The notes beneath the pieces were generated by a model. That model did not search any database, was not told the DNA's origin, and was given only the letters and a program-made list of their open reading frames with translations. Shown in pieces: positions 18,455 through 28,194 of a stretch of DNA of 64,000 nt. The translations under genes and the position numbers were made by a program. Numbering within the stretch: the first letter of the stretch is position 1; each line of letters opens with the position of its first letter. Source of the stretch: Halomonas sp. SSL-5 (GTDB taxonomy: Bacteria; Pseudomonadota; Gammaproteobacteria; Pseudomonadales; Halomonadaceae); contig NZ_JAUYWF010000013.1 in the NCBI RefSeq assembly GCF_030708455.1, positions 38,619 through 102,618 on the forward strand. The letters run 5' to 3'.

Positions 18455-18793
18455 GACCGCGCTCCTCTTTCTGGGTGGGGTACTGATGTAAGTTCGATCA
18501 CCTCAGCTTGATAGTATAGGAGGCGCTCTAGACAATTGGGCTCCATGAGTCTCCAGGGAAACGCCAGGAGTCTCATCATGGACCGACTCGCCGCGCTGAC
18601 GGAGGGGACATAAGCGCACGCCCCGGGCAGGCCGGGGCCGGCCGATTCGTAAGAAGGCCGGCACCCCAGGCCCAAGCCCAAGCCCAGGCCAGCAGCGTTT
18701 CACGCAATGCCCGCTAGGCGCCGGCCTCGCCCGCAGGCCAGGCGAATATGCCGCGGCGCCGGTGTAGCTCAGGAACGACGCCGTCCTGATCCT
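18455..18793. other. Intergenic region with possible gene remnants
   Basis: No full gene is seen. The left part should hold the P460 promoter; TATACT and TTGTCT on the minus strand are too close together to call. The right part has a C-rich low-complexity run (CCCAGGCCCAAGCCCAAGCC near 18664) and a possible LysR start fragment. Confidence 0.4.
18578..18613 (+). pseudogene. Possible stub of a LysR-type regulator gene
   Basis: A good ribosome site (AGGAG, seven bases upstream) precedes an ATG reading MDRLAALTEGT and then a stop. Many LysR regulators start MDRLAAL. This may be the scar of a deleted regulator, but eight residues are too few to be sure, and coincidence is possible. Confidence 0.2.
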
Positions 18794-19249
18794 TCACGCC
18801 AGGCCGCAGCAGGCCTTGAACTTGCGCCCGCTGCCGCAGGGACAGGGCGCGTTGCGGCCGGGCTTGAGCCGGTGCAGGGCGGTTTCACCATCGACATAGA
18901 ACCACTGCCCTGCCTCACGCACGAAGCGCGACGACTCCTCGAGCACCGCCCAGCGACGCCCCTCGCGGAAGGTGGCACGAAAATGCACCCTCCCCCGCTC
19001 ACCCTCCTCCCCACTTTCGAGTATCTCGAGACGCTTCCAGACGGTCACAGGGTCCGAGTCGAGACCTTGCGGCCGGGTGCTCGGGTGCCAGGTCGCCATC
19101 AGGTAGTCGGTCAACCGCAGCGCGAAGGCGCTGTAGCGCGAGCACATCAGCGCCTCGGGGGTCGGCGCCGGCTCGCCGGCATGATAGCGCCCGCAGCAGT
19201 CGGCGAGCGGCCGGCCGCTGCCACAGGGACAGAAGGTGGAGCTCAGCAT
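18794..19249 (-). CDS. YchJ-family SEC-C metal-binding protein
   Basis: The 151-residue protein carries a SEC-C zinc motif at each end: CPCGSGRPLADCC near the N-terminus and CPCGSGRKFKACC at the C-terminus. Between them lies an NTF2-like domain (CSRYSAFALRLTDYLMATWH, VHFRATFREG, WFYVDGE). This is the UPF0225/YchJ architecture, of unknown function. Its start overlaps the end of the upstream GST gene by seven bases, indicating coupling. Confidence 0.88.
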   Translation of the reverse strand: MLSSTFCPCGSGRPLADCCGRYHAGEPAPTPEALMCSRYSAFALRLTDYLMATWHPSTRPQGLDSDPVTVWKRLEILESGEEGERGRVHFRATFREGRRWAVLEESSRFVREAGQWFYVDGETALHRLKPGRNAPCPCGSGRKFKACCGLA

Positions 19250-19917
19250 GCCTTGCCCACCTCCATGGCGGACTCGGGCGAGACGCCCTGGGCCAGGGCC
19301 GCCTCTCGCTCCACGGCCAGGGCACGCCGGAAGGCCGGGCGCCGCTGCAAACGCTCCCAGTAGGCGGCCACCGCGGGCCTGAAGCGCTCGCTCAGGCCGA
19401 TGTGGCCGGCCAGCAGTAGCGCATAGCTCACCGAGACATCGGCGGCGGTGAAGCGCCCGGCACACAGGAAGGGCTCCCGTTCCAGGCGCGGCTCCAGGGT
19501 GCGCAGACGCGACAGGCACCAGCGGGCGTAGTCCTCCACCACCTGGGGCTGGCGCCGCTCCGGCGGCTCGAAGTGGCCGTAACGCAGCACCAGGGTCTGG
19601 GGGAAGGTCAGGGTCGCCTCGCCGAAGTGCAGGAAGTTGAGATAGTCGCCATAGGCCGGCTCGTCCGGCGCCACCTCCAGCCCCGCCTCGGGAAGCCGGG
19701 AGGCGAGGTACTGGCAGATGGCCGCGGACTCGGTCATGGCCACCTCACCGTCGAACAGCGCCGGCACCGTACCCAGCGGATTAATCTCGAGGAAGGCCTC
19801 GTCGTGCACCCGCGGCGGGAAGGGGTGCATCACCAGCTCATAGGGCAGTCCCAGTTCCTCCAGCAGCCACAAGGGACGGAAGGAACGCGCGCTGATGCAG
19901 TGGTGGAGACGGATCAT
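19243..19917 (-). CDS. Glutathione S-transferase family protein
   Basis: This 224-residue protein has an N-terminal thioredoxin-fold domain. It starts MIRLHHCISARSFRPLWLLEELG, with the glutathione-contact segment NPLGTVPAL and the SNAIL-type ESAAICQYLA. An all-helical C-terminal domain with FTAADVSVSYALLLAG follows. The substrate is not predictable. It is the first gene of a two-gene unit with ychJ. Downstream lies a VOC gene remnant on the same strand. Confidence 0.87.
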   Translation of the reverse strand: MIRLHHCISARSFRPLWLLEELGLPYELVMHPFPPRVHDEAFLEINPLGTVPALFDGEVAMTESAAICQYLASRLPEAGLEVAPDEPAYGDYLNFLHFGEATLTFPQTLVLRYGHFEPPERRQPQVVEDYARWCLSRLRTLEPRLEREPFLCAGRFTAADVSVSYALLLAGHIGLSERFRPAVAAYWERLQRRPAFRRALAVEREAALAQGVSPESAMEVGKAC

Positions 19918-20008
19918 GGCGGTATCTCGGCAACGGTCTTCCGGTCATGGTGCCCCGCACGCGCCGGTCGCGAAAGCCCTGTATGGCTTCAGCGGCCAGC
20001 GTCGGCAC

Positions 20009-20123
20009 TCACTCGAGCCTTGTATTGCCCTCGGCATCGGTGGGAAAGCCCGGGTTGTGGGCCACCTCCCAGAGATGGCCATCGGGGTCGGCGAAATAGG
20101 GACCCTTACCCCACGGGATGGGA
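20009..20123 (-). pseudogene. C-terminal remnant of a VOC (glyoxalase-fold) gene
   Basis: In a minus-strand frame different from rlmA the sequence reads PWGKGPYFADPDGHLWEVAH, then NPGFPTDAEGNTRLE and stop. YFADPDGHLWEVA is the classical last strand of VOC/glyoxalase-like proteins and contains the metal-ligand glutamate. Everything upstream of it is missing: the frame runs straight into the 3' end of rlmA. It is therefore a truncated leftover, about 35 codons of an expected 120-140. Confidence 0.75.
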
Positions 20124-20969
20124 AACCCATTGCGTCAGCCGTACGTCCAGGGTCACGGTCAGCGACTCCAGCGCCGCCGCCCGCTCCCGGCCCTCGGCCT
20201 TGGCGCGATGAAGGTGAGGCGTCATGGCCAGCAGGTCGGCGATCGGCTCGGCGCCATCGAGGTCGATGGTGTCGCGCAGCACCTCCCGGGAGAGGGGCGT
20301 AAAGCCTGGCGGCAGCGTCTCGTCATCGGCCCGCGGCGGCTTGAGGGAGGGATAAATGATCTCGCGCAGCTCACGCAGATGATCGGGGCCGGCATCGACC
20401 CTCAGCAGCACGCCGCCCGGCTTCAGCACGCGGGCGAATTCGGGGTAAACGGGGAAGCCGAACAGACACAGCACGACGTCCAGGCTGCTGTCCTGTACCG
20501 GCAGGTGGGCATTGGTGCCCACCACCCAGGTGGCGGCCTCGTGACGCTTGGCGGCGGCGAGTACCGCCCACTTGGAGATATCCACGCCCAACAGGGTCAA
20601 CGCCCGCTCGTCGTCGGCCCTAGCTTGCCAGTAGCGGGTCAGCTCACGCAGGTAGTAGCCCTCCCCACAGCCGGCGTCGAGGCAACGCAGGGTGGCACCG
20701 GCGGGCGCCTGCGCCAACACGATCCGGGAGACGGCCTCGGTGATCGGCCGGTAGTGGCCGGCCTCGAGAAAGCGGCGCCGCGCCGCCACCATGTCCTTGC
20801 TGTCGCCCGGATCACGGGAGCGCTTGTGCTGCACCGGCAGCAGGTTGACGTAGCCCTGGCGGGCAATATCGAAGCCGTGGCCGGCCGCGCAGCGCCAGGC
20901 ACCGTCGCCCTGCCGCAACGGTTCGCCGTCCAGCGGACAGGCCAATGCCTCGAAGGGGGTGTTGCTCAT
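20106..20969 (-). CDS. rlmA: 23S rRNA (guanine(745)-N(1))-methyltransferase
   Basis: This 287-residue protein matches RlmA (RrmA): a zinc-finger start, then GYVNLLPVQHKRSRDPGDSK, AARRRFLEAGHY and a class I methyltransferase with LDAGCGEGYYLRELT. Of the four zinc ligands in E. coli (two CxxC/CxxxH pairs), the second cysteine is Asp here (CPLDGEPL); the others (Cys11, Cys27, His31) remain. CPLDG also occurs in other RlmA-like proteins as I recall. The last residues QWVSHPVG seem to derive from fused VOC-gene DNA rather than a native end. Confidence 0.88.
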   Translation of the reverse strand: MSNTPFEALACPLDGEPLRQGDGAWRCAAGHGFDIARQGYVNLLPVQHKRSRDPGDSKDMVAARRRFLEAGHYRPITEAVSRIVLAQAPAGATLRCLDAGCGEGYYLRELTRYWQARADDERALTLLGVDISKWAVLAAAKRHEAATWVVGTNAHLPVQDSSLDVVLCLFGFPVYPEFARVLKPGGVLLRVDAGPDHLRELREIIYPSLKPPRADDETLPPGFTPLSREVLRDTIDLDGAEPIADLLAMTPHLHRAKAEGRERAAALESLTVTLDVRLTQWVSHPVG

Positions 20970-21089
20970 CTCTCGCCTCGTCGTCCGCGTTGAGTGAGCG
21001 CCCCGCTCGAGGGCGCCCGAGCCTCGCAGTATACCCTCCCCGGCAAGGGACGCCCGCTACGACCGCATTCGACGTCGTCGACCACCATC

Positions 21090-21128
21090 AGCGCCTCTCG
21101 ACAAGGTGACCGGTCGAGACATGGCGCT
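21090..21128 (+). other. Long hairpin upstream of the diguanylate cyclase gene
   Basis: AGCGCC-TCTCGAC pairs with GTCGAGA-GGCGCT, 13 base pairs in two blocks with a three-base bulge and a ten-base loop. It is between divergent rlmA and the cyclase gene, outside both, and has no U-tract. Function unknown. Confidence 0.5.
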
Positions 21129-21210
21129 GCGGGAAGGTGATGACTCAGGCCAGATACGCGATAGTCATGCCTAATCAGCCACGTTCATGACAGCCAAGCC
21201 TGATGCATCT

Positions 21211-21240
21211 TTGAACCAATATTCGCCCGATCACTATGTT
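21211..21240 (+). promoter_or_regulatory. Candidate promoter of the diguanylate cyclase gene
   Basis: TTGAAC and TATGTT are separated by 18 bases. The -10 includes an ATG at 21236, which argues against that ATG as the translation start and supports 21326. The region 20970-21210 otherwise holds only the hairpin. Confidence 0.4.
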
Positions 21241-21325
21241 ACGGTTGGTAATTACCAAAATATGCCATGATCGCGATGTTCCATCCCCGCTGGCAGAGCC
21301 CCGGAGCCACCTCCAAGCAGAAGCC

Positions 21326-22942
21326 ATGACCTTGTTCCATAACGCTTCAACCACAGCCAGCCTTGGCGGCGACCCTCTTCTCGATCGGCTCCAGACCCCG
21401 ATCTGGATCTTCGATATCGAACAGGAACGGATGCATTATGCCAATGCCGCAGCGGTGAGACTCTGGGAGGCCGACACGGCCCGGGAGCTGTATGCGCGGG
21501 ATTTCTCCTCGACGATGAGCGAGACGACGCGCCGACGCCTGGCGGATTACCTGCAGCGTCTGGCGAGGGATGAGGTCATCGATGAACACTGGAGCTTCTA
21601 TCCGGGGGGACAGGCCCTCTCGTTGCACTGTCGCTGCAGCCGTTTCGCCCTGGGCGATGGACGAACCGGCATGCTGGTGGAGGGACTCGAAAGCGCCATC
21701 TCCCTGGATGCCTCCAGCCTGCGCGCCCTGGAAGCCGTCAGGCACACGCCCATGATGGTCTCGGTGTTCAGCGGAGAGGGACGCCTGCTGATGCGCAATC
21801 CCGCCGCCCTCGAGGCCCGCCGGGGCCTGACCTCCTTCGAGGCCTGCTTCACGGAGCACCGCGTGGCCGAGCGACTCCTTCAGCAACTGGAGGACGAGCC
21901 GAGTTGCTCCCTCGAGCTCGTCATGCGGGTCAACGACGGCGAGCGCTGGCACCATGTCGACCTGTGCCGCGCCACGGACCCCAAGACGGGACTGCCGATG
22001 ATCGTGATGGGCGAGTTCGACATCACAACGCGCAAGATGCTGGAAACCTCTCTGCTCGTCTCCAAGCACCAGCTCGAGGTGATCATCAAGGGCCTCGAGG
22101 TCGGGCTGCTTCTCGAGGACGAGAATCGCCGCCTCACCATGGCCAACCAGGCCTTCTGTGATCTCTTTGGCATCGAGGAGCCTCCCGAAAGCCTCGTGGG
22201 GATGGACTGCCGTGATGCAGCCCAGGCCAAGAAGGGGGACTTCAAGGAACCGGAAGACTTCGTGGCACGGATCGAGGAGCTCGTCATGGAGAGGCGCAAG
22301 CACAGCCGCGACCTGCTGGCCTTGGCAGACGGACGCTTCCTCGAGCGTGCCTACACGCCCCTCTTCATCGGCAACCAGTACCATGGCCATCTCTGGGTGT
22401 ATCGCGATATCACCCGGCAAAGACGTAAAGAAGACTACTGGACCCACCAGGCCAATACTGACCCCCTGACCGGGCTGGCCAACCGCCGCTCATTCGACGA
22501 GGCCGCCAGAGCGGTCGCTTCGGGGGTCGAAAACGACGCGAAGGAAGCGGCCTTGTTGATGATCGATATCGACCATTTCAAGGCCATCAACGATACCCTG
22601 GGTCACGCCCAGGGCGACAATGGCCTGCAACTGCTGGCGGACACCCTACGACACCACCTTCGCCCAAGCGACTTGCCCTGTCGCACGGGCGGGGAAGAGT
22701 TCATGGTCATCATGCCAGGCATGTCACAGGAAAGAGCCAGTGCCGTCGCCTGGCGACTGCTGCGCCAGATCGCGGAGGCCTCCATCGAAGCAGAGCGGTT
22801 GCCCTTCCACTTCACGGTGAGCATCGGCGTCACCAGCTTCCATCCGACCGATGAGAACATCGAGGCCGTCACTCAGCGAGCCGATGCCGCCATGTACCAG
22901 GCCAAGAAGGAGGGCAGAAACCGCGTAGCGGTTCGCTGGTAG
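21326..22942 (+). CDS. PAS-domain diguanylate cyclase
   Basis: The 538-residue protein lacks membrane segments. Two or three PAS-like sensor units are seen: around LLDRLQTPIWIFDIEQERMH (residues 18-60), VRHTPMMVSVFSGEGRLLMR (about 135-170) and IIKGLEVGLLLEDENRRLTM (about 252-300). A GGDEF domain follows from NTDPLTGLANRRSFDEA. The catalytic signature is GGEEF at 455-459. An RxxD inhibitory site (RPSD) lies five residues before it, so c-di-GMP feedback inhibition is likely. It stands alone, flanked by rlmA and by broken gene pieces. Confidence 0.9.
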   Translation: MTLFHNASTTASLGGDPLLDRLQTPIWIFDIEQERMHYANAAAVRLWEADTARELYARDFSSTMSETTRRRLADYLQRLARDEVIDEHWSFYPGGQALSLHCRCSRFALGDGRTGMLVEGLESAISLDASSLRALEAVRHTPMMVSVFSGEGRLLMRNPAALEARRGLTSFEACFTEHRVAERLLQQLEDEPSCSLELVMRVNDGERWHHVDLCRATDPKTGLPMIVMGEFDITTRKMLETSLLVSKHQLEVIIKGLEVGLLLEDENRRLTMANQAFCDLFGIEEPPESLVGMDCRDAAQAKKGDFKEPEDFVARIEELVMERRKHSRDLLALADGRFLERAYTPLFIGNQYHGHLWVYRDITRQRRKEDYWTHQANTDPLTGLANRRSFDEAARAVASGVENDAKEAALLMIDIDHFKAINDTLGHAQGDNGLQLLADTLRHHLRPSDLPCRTGGEEFMVIMPGMSQERASAVAWRLLRQIAEASIEAERLPFHFTVSIGVTSFHPTDENIEAVTQRADAAMYQAKKEGRNRVAVRW

Positions 22943-22946
22943 CCGT

Positions 22947-23113
22947 GCCCGGCCAGAGCAGTTGCCGGCATCGAGGCAACACCGACGCGCCGCCACCATC
23001 CTCTTGCTGTCGCACGAGCCGCAGGAGCGCTTGCGCTGCACCGGCAGCGGGTTCACGAAGCCCCCATGGACGAGGCGCCTTCCAGCCGGCCTAGCGCCCG
23101 GCCAGAGTAATTG
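22947..23113. repeat. Imperfect 18-bp direct repeats bracketing the rlmA fragment
   Basis: GCCCGGCCAGAGCAGTTG at 22947-22964 and GCCCGGCCAGAGTAATTG at 23096-23113 match at 16 of 18 positions in the same orientation. They enclose the second rlmA fragment. They could be a target duplication or a recombination scar. Confidence 0.6.
22961..23065 (-). pseudogene. Decayed second fragment of rlmA
   Basis: The minus strand reads GFVNPLPVQRKRSC, then GSCDSKRMVAARRCCLDAGN. The intact RlmA has GYVNLLPVQHKRSR and DPGDSKDMVAARRRFLEAGH at residues 39-73. About 24 of 34 residues agree, and the DNA is about three-quarters identical by eye. Neither the start nor the methyltransferase domain is present. It has the same orientation as intact rlmA, from which it is separated by the cyclase gene. 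Confidence 0.8.
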
Positions 23114-23312
23114 TCGCTCTATAAACAGCCCACGCGACACGATTGCGGAAAAGCCGAACTCGGCCGCTGGGCAATAGCTGCTCCCTTTCTTCCTCCGCAA
23201 GCCGAAACTGATCAGCCAACACCGGGTGAGTTTCCTTCATCGAGCGCTCCTGAGCACCCGCCGCAAATTCGAGCACCGGACGCATCAGCGTCTGAAAATC
23301 CGGTATTGCCAT
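23091..23312 (-). pseudogene. Truncated Mrr-type restriction endonuclease (N-terminal domain only)
   Basis: With a good ribosome site (GGGAGGT) the minus strand starts MAIPDFQTLMRPVLEFAAGA and continues ADQFRLAEEEREQLLPSGR and FRNRVAWA. This is the Mrr N-terminal winged-helix domain, which normally leads to a PD-(D/E)XK nuclease domain in proteins of about 300 residues. Homology breaks off after VAWA near 23127; the frame then reads a few unrelated residues to a stop. The nuclease is lost, so restriction of methylated DNA by this gene is not expected. Confidence 0.82.
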
Positions 23313-23343
23313 ACTGTCACCTCCCTGTGTGGACCGGATACAC

Positions 23344-23370
23344 GAAGGGCCCGCCGATGGCGGGCCCTTC
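23344..23370 (-). terminator. Terminator downstream of guaA
   Basis: Perfect 12-bp arms GAAGGGCCCGCC / GGCGGGCCCTTC enclose a three-base loop, 25 bases beyond the guaA stop codon. It also separates guaA from the mrr remnant, which starts before it on the same strand only if read through. Confidence 0.75.
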
Positions 23371-23395
23371 ACAGACTACCGGACCGCCAATGCGA

Positions 23396-24973
23396 TCACT
23401 CCCACTCGATGGTCGCCGGCGGCTTGCTCGAGACGTCATAGGTCACGCGGGAGACGCCGCTGATCTCGTTGATGATGCGGTTGGAGACCTTCTCCAGCAG
23501 ATCAAAGGGCAGGTGCGCCCAGCGGGCGGTCATGAAGTCGATGGTCTCCACGGCGCGCAGGGCGATCACCCACTCGTAGCGGCGGGCGTCGCCGACCACG
23601 CCGACGGAGCGCACCGGCAGGAAGACGGCGAAGGCCTGGCTGGTCTTGTGGTACCAGCCGGCGTTGTGCAGTTCCTCGATGAAGATGGCGTCGGCCTCGC
23701 GCAGGATGTCGGCGTACGCCTTCTTCACCTCGCCGAGGATGCGCACGCCCAGGCCCGGCCCCGGGAAGGGGTGGCGGTAGACCATGTCGTAGGGCAGGCC
23801 GAGCTCGACGCCGAGCTTGCGCACCTCATCCTTGAACAGCTCACGCAGCGGCTCGACCAGCGTGAGCTTCATGGTCTCGGGCAGGCCCCCCACGTTGTGG
23901 TGCGACTTGATCACGTGGGCCTTGCCGGTCTTGGCGGCGGCGGACTCGATCACGTCCGGGTAGATGGTGCCCTGGGCCAGGAAGTCCACGCCCTCGATCT
24001 TGCTCGCCTCGTCATCGAAGACGTCGATGAAGGTGTTGCCGATGATCTTGCGCTTGGCCTCCGGGTCGGCCTCGCCCTTCAGCTTGTCGAGGAACAGGTC
24101 CTCGGCGTCGACGCGGATCACCTTGACGCCCATGTGACGGGCGAAGGTCTCCATCACCTGGTCGCCCTCGGCCTTGCGCAGCAGGCCGTTGTCGACGAAC
24201 ACGCAGGTCAGCTGGTCGCCGATGGCCTTGTGCAGCAGCGCCGCCACCACCGAGGAGTCGACGCCGCCGGAGAGGCCGAGCAGCACGTGGCGGTCGCCCA
24301 CCTGCTCGCGCACGCGGGTGATCTGGTCCTCGATGATCTGGGCCGGGGTCCACAGGCGCTCGGCGCCGCAGATCTCCAGCACGAAGTGCTCGAGGATGCG
24401 CAGGCCCTGCAGGGTATGGGTCACCTCGGGGTGGAACTGCACGCCGAAGAAGCGCTTCTCCTCCCAGGCCATGGCGGCGATGGGGCAGCTGGGGGTGGAG
24501 GCGGTGACGGTGAAGGCGTCGGGCACCCGGGAGACCTTGTCGCCGTGGCTCATCCAGACGTCGAGCAGGTTCTTGCCGGTGTCGTGGTCGATGTGGTCCG
24601 AGATGTCGCGGAACAGCGCCGTCTCGGCGTCGAGGCGGATCTGGGCGTAGCCGAACTCGTGGACATGGGAGCCCTCCACGGCGCCGCCGAGCTGCTCGGC
24701 CATGGTCTGCATGCCGTAGCAGATGCCCAGCACCGGCAGGCCCATCTCGAACACGCACTGGGGCGCGCGGGGCGAGTCCAACTCGGTGACGGATTCCGGG
24801 CCGCCGGCGAGGATGATGCCGTTGGGGGCGTACTCGCGGATCTCGGCCTCGCTGATATCGAAGGCACGAACCTCGGAGTAGACGCCGATCTCGCGCACGC
24901 GGCGGGCGATCAGCTGGGTGTACTGGGAACCGAAGTCGAGGATCAGGATCTTGTGGGCGTGAATGTCGGTCAT
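23396..24973 (-). CDS. guaA: GMP synthase (glutamine-hydrolysing)
   Basis: This 525-residue enzyme aminates XMP to GMP. The class I glutamine amidotransferase part has GICYGMQ with the nucleophilic cysteine and FGVQFHPEV with the histidine. The ATP-pyrophosphatase part has the P-loop [10 protein letters not shown], and the C-terminal dimerisation domain ends in PPATIEWE, a universal GuaA ending. It follows guaB on the same strand after 95 bases that contain an AAGCTGGAA/TTCCAGCTT hairpin. guaBA co-transcription is likely, with a terminator after guaA. Confidence 0.97.
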   Translation of the reverse strand: MTDIHAHKILILDFGSQYTQLIARRVREIGVYSEVRAFDISEAEIREYAPNGIILAGGPESVTELDSPRAPQCVFEMGLPVLGICYGMQTMAEQLGGAVEGSHVHEFGYAQIRLDAETALFRDISDHIDHDTGKNLLDVWMSHGDKVSRVPDAFTVTASTPSCPIAAMAWEEKRFFGVQFHPEVTHTLQGLRILEHFVLEICGAERLWTPAQIIEDQITRVREQVGDRHVLLGLSGGVDSSVVAALLHKAIGDQLTCVFVDNGLLRKAEGDQVMETFARHMGVKVIRVDAEDLFLDKLKGEADPEAKRKIIGNTFIDVFDDEASKIEGVDFLAQGTIYPDVIESAAAKTGKAHVIKSHHNVGGLPETMKLTLVEPLRELFKDEVRKLGVELGLPYDMVYRHPFPGPGLGVRILGEVKKAYADILREADAIFIEELHNAGWYHKTSQAFAVFLPVRSVGVVGDARRYEWVIALRAVETIDFMTARWAHLPFDLLEKVSNRIINEISGVSRVTYDVSSKPPATIEWE

Positions 24974-25068
24974 CAGGCCTTTCCTTTGAGAGGCGAACGG
25001 CCCGGAAACACGAAAGCTGGAAGCGGCGCGGCCACTTCCAGCTTCAGGCTTCCGGCGTCAAGCATGTA

Positions 25069-26580
<1,512 letters not shown>

Positions 26581-26590
26581 TTAATCCACC

Positions 26591-26620
26591 ATTATAGCGG
26601 CCGAGGGCGGGTCACGTCAC
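26591..26620 (-). promoter_or_regulatory. Promoter of guaBA
   Basis: On the minus strand GTGACG and a perfect TATAAT are separated by 18 bases. The start would be near 26584, about 45 bases before the guaB ATG. Confidence 0.5.
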
Positions 26621-26675
26621 GGTCCAGTGAGACGCCATGCTACCCTGAGCCTCCGATATCCGCCGAGCCGCCGCC

Positions 26676-28046
26676 ATGAATCACCCCGACACCCCGCCCC
26701 TCTCGGTCAGCGAGCTCAACCGCAGCGCCCGTCAGCTGCTGGAGGGGCGCTTCGGCGAGGTCTGGGTCGAGGGCGAGCTCTCCGGGGTGTCGCGACCGAG
26801 CTCCGGCCACGTCTACTTCACCCTCAAGGATGATCAGGCCCAGCTGCGCGGCGCCCTGTTCCGCAGCCGCGCGCGCTTCGTGGGCACGCCCATGCGCGAC
26901 GGCGACCGGGTCAAGGTACGCGGGCGACTGTCGATCTTCGAGCCCAGGGGCGACTACCAGCTGATCGCGGAAGCGGTGCAAGCCGCCGGCGTGGGCGAGC
27001 TGCTGGCGGCGTTCGAGCGACTCAAGGCCCGTCTCGCCGACGAAGGCGTGTTCGCCAACGCCCGTCCCCTGCCCTGCCCGCCGCGCCACCTGCTGGTGGT
27101 CACCTCGCCCAGCGGCGCGGCGATCCGCGACGTGCTGGCGGTGCTCGCCGCACGCTGGCCCATGGTCAACGTGACGCTGATCCCGGTGGCGGTGCAGGGC
27201 CGCGAGGCGGTGCCGGCGATGATCTCGGCGCTGGGGCTGCTCAATCGCCAGTCGAGCCTGGAACCGCGCCGCGATGCGATCCTGCTCACCCGTGGTGGCG
27301 GCAGCCTGGAGGACCTGTGGGCCTTCAACGACGAGCACCTGGCCCGGGCGATCTTCCATTCACGGCTGCCGGTGATGTCGGCGGTGGGACACGAGGTGGA
27401 CGTGACCCTCGCCGACTTTGCCGCCGACGCGCGCGCGCCCACCCCTTCCGCGGCCGCGGAGCGCCTGGTGCCGGATCGCCGCGAGCTCGCCCAGCGCCTC
27501 GAGACACTGGAGGCTCGCCTGAGGCGAGCGGTTCAGGCGAGCCTCGACGCCGAGGGCCAGCGGCTGGATCACCTGCGTGTGCGGCTGCGCCACCCCGGCG
27601 AGGGGCTGGCGCGTCAGCGCCAGGCACTGGCTCAGCTCTCCGGACGGCTGACGCGTGCCATCCAGGCACGCCTGGCCGAGGCGCATCGCGACCAGACCCA
27701 GCTGGCGCGCCGCCTGGCGGCACATCCTCCCGGCCGCCAGCTGGCGCTGGCCGACCGCCGGCTCGAGGCGGCCAGTCGGCGCCTGACCACCGCCGCGCCA
27801 CGGGAGCTGGCGCGCCATCGCGAACGCCTGGCCGGACTGGTGCGGGAGCTGCAGGCGGTCAGCCCGCTGGCGGTCCTCGGCCGCGGCTATGCGATCCTCG
27901 AGGACGAGCAGGGACGCGTGGTGCGCCATGCCGACGACACCGCCCCCGGGGACCGCCTGGCCGCCCGCCTGGGCGATGGCCACCTGACCCTCCGGGTGCT
28001 GCGCCGCGACACCACACCGCAGGCCGGGGAGCAATCGAGCCGATAG
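26676..28046 (+). CDS. xseA: Exodeoxyribonuclease VII large subunit
   Basis: XseA is the catalytic subunit of the single-strand-specific ExoVII. The 456-residue protein starts with an OB-fold (SVSELNRSARQLLEGRFGEVW, VYFTLKDDQAQLRGALF). The catalytic core has TSPSGAAIRDVLAVL, ILLTRGGGSLEDLWAFNDE and SAVGHEVDVTLADFAADARA. A long Arg/Leu/Gln-rich coiled-coil segment runs from about residue 270 to 400. LGRGYAILEDEQGRVV precedes the end. xseB is not adjacent. The stop codon overlaps the AT-rich regulatory region of the downstream peroxiredoxin. Confidence 0.95.
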   Translation: MNHPDTPPLSVSELNRSARQLLEGRFGEVWVEGELSGVSRPSSGHVYFTLKDDQAQLRGALFRSRARFVGTPMRDGDRVKVRGRLSIFEPRGDYQLIAEAVQAAGVGELLAAFERLKARLADEGVFANARPLPCPPRHLLVVTSPSGAAIRDVLAVLAARWPMVNVTLIPVAVQGREAVPAMISALGLLNRQSSLEPRRDAILLTRGGGSLEDLWAFNDEHLARAIFHSRLPVMSAVGHEVDVTLADFAADARAPTPSAAAERLVPDRRELAQRLETLEARLRRAVQASLDAEGQRLDHLRVRLRHPGEGLARQRQALAQLSGRLTRAIQARLAEAHRDQTQLARRLAAHPPGRQLALADRRLEAASRRLTTAAPRELARHRERLAGLVRELQAVSPLAVLGRGYAILEDEQGRVVRHADDTAPGDRLAARLGDGHLTLRVLRRDTTPQAGEQSSR

Positions 28047-28083
28047 ATTATAGAATATAGTTATTCCATAAAATCCTATCTAT
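28043..28083 (+). promoter_or_regulatory. AT-rich element with OxyR-like half-sites upstream of the peroxiredoxin
   Basis: Repeated ATAG (28043, 28050, 28057) and CTAT (28076, 28080) tetramers occur in an AT-rich 41-bp stretch. The outermost ATAG and the CTAT at 28076 have the 33-bp spacing of an OxyR site, but the two inner quarter-sites do not match. OxyR control is plausible for a peroxidase, not shown. Confidence 0.3.
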
Positions 28084-28194
28084 GCTTAGTCACAAGAAAT
28101 CTTGACGCGACCGGCCAGATGGCGTTTCGTCGATGATCCTCATCACGTTCCCGCCCCGGGCGGGACTTATCACCACGCAACAGGGAGTACCACC

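Noticed and set aside
22724..23200. 158-codon minus-strand frame as an intact gene
   Set aside because: It is mostly antisense to the cyclase gene; only a 35-codon part resembles RlmA, so it is treated as a pseudogene fragment.
25012..25060. Mobile repeat between guaB and guaA (AAGCTGGAA hairpin)
   Set aside because: Only one clear copy is seen in the window; it may be a simple intergenic hairpin.
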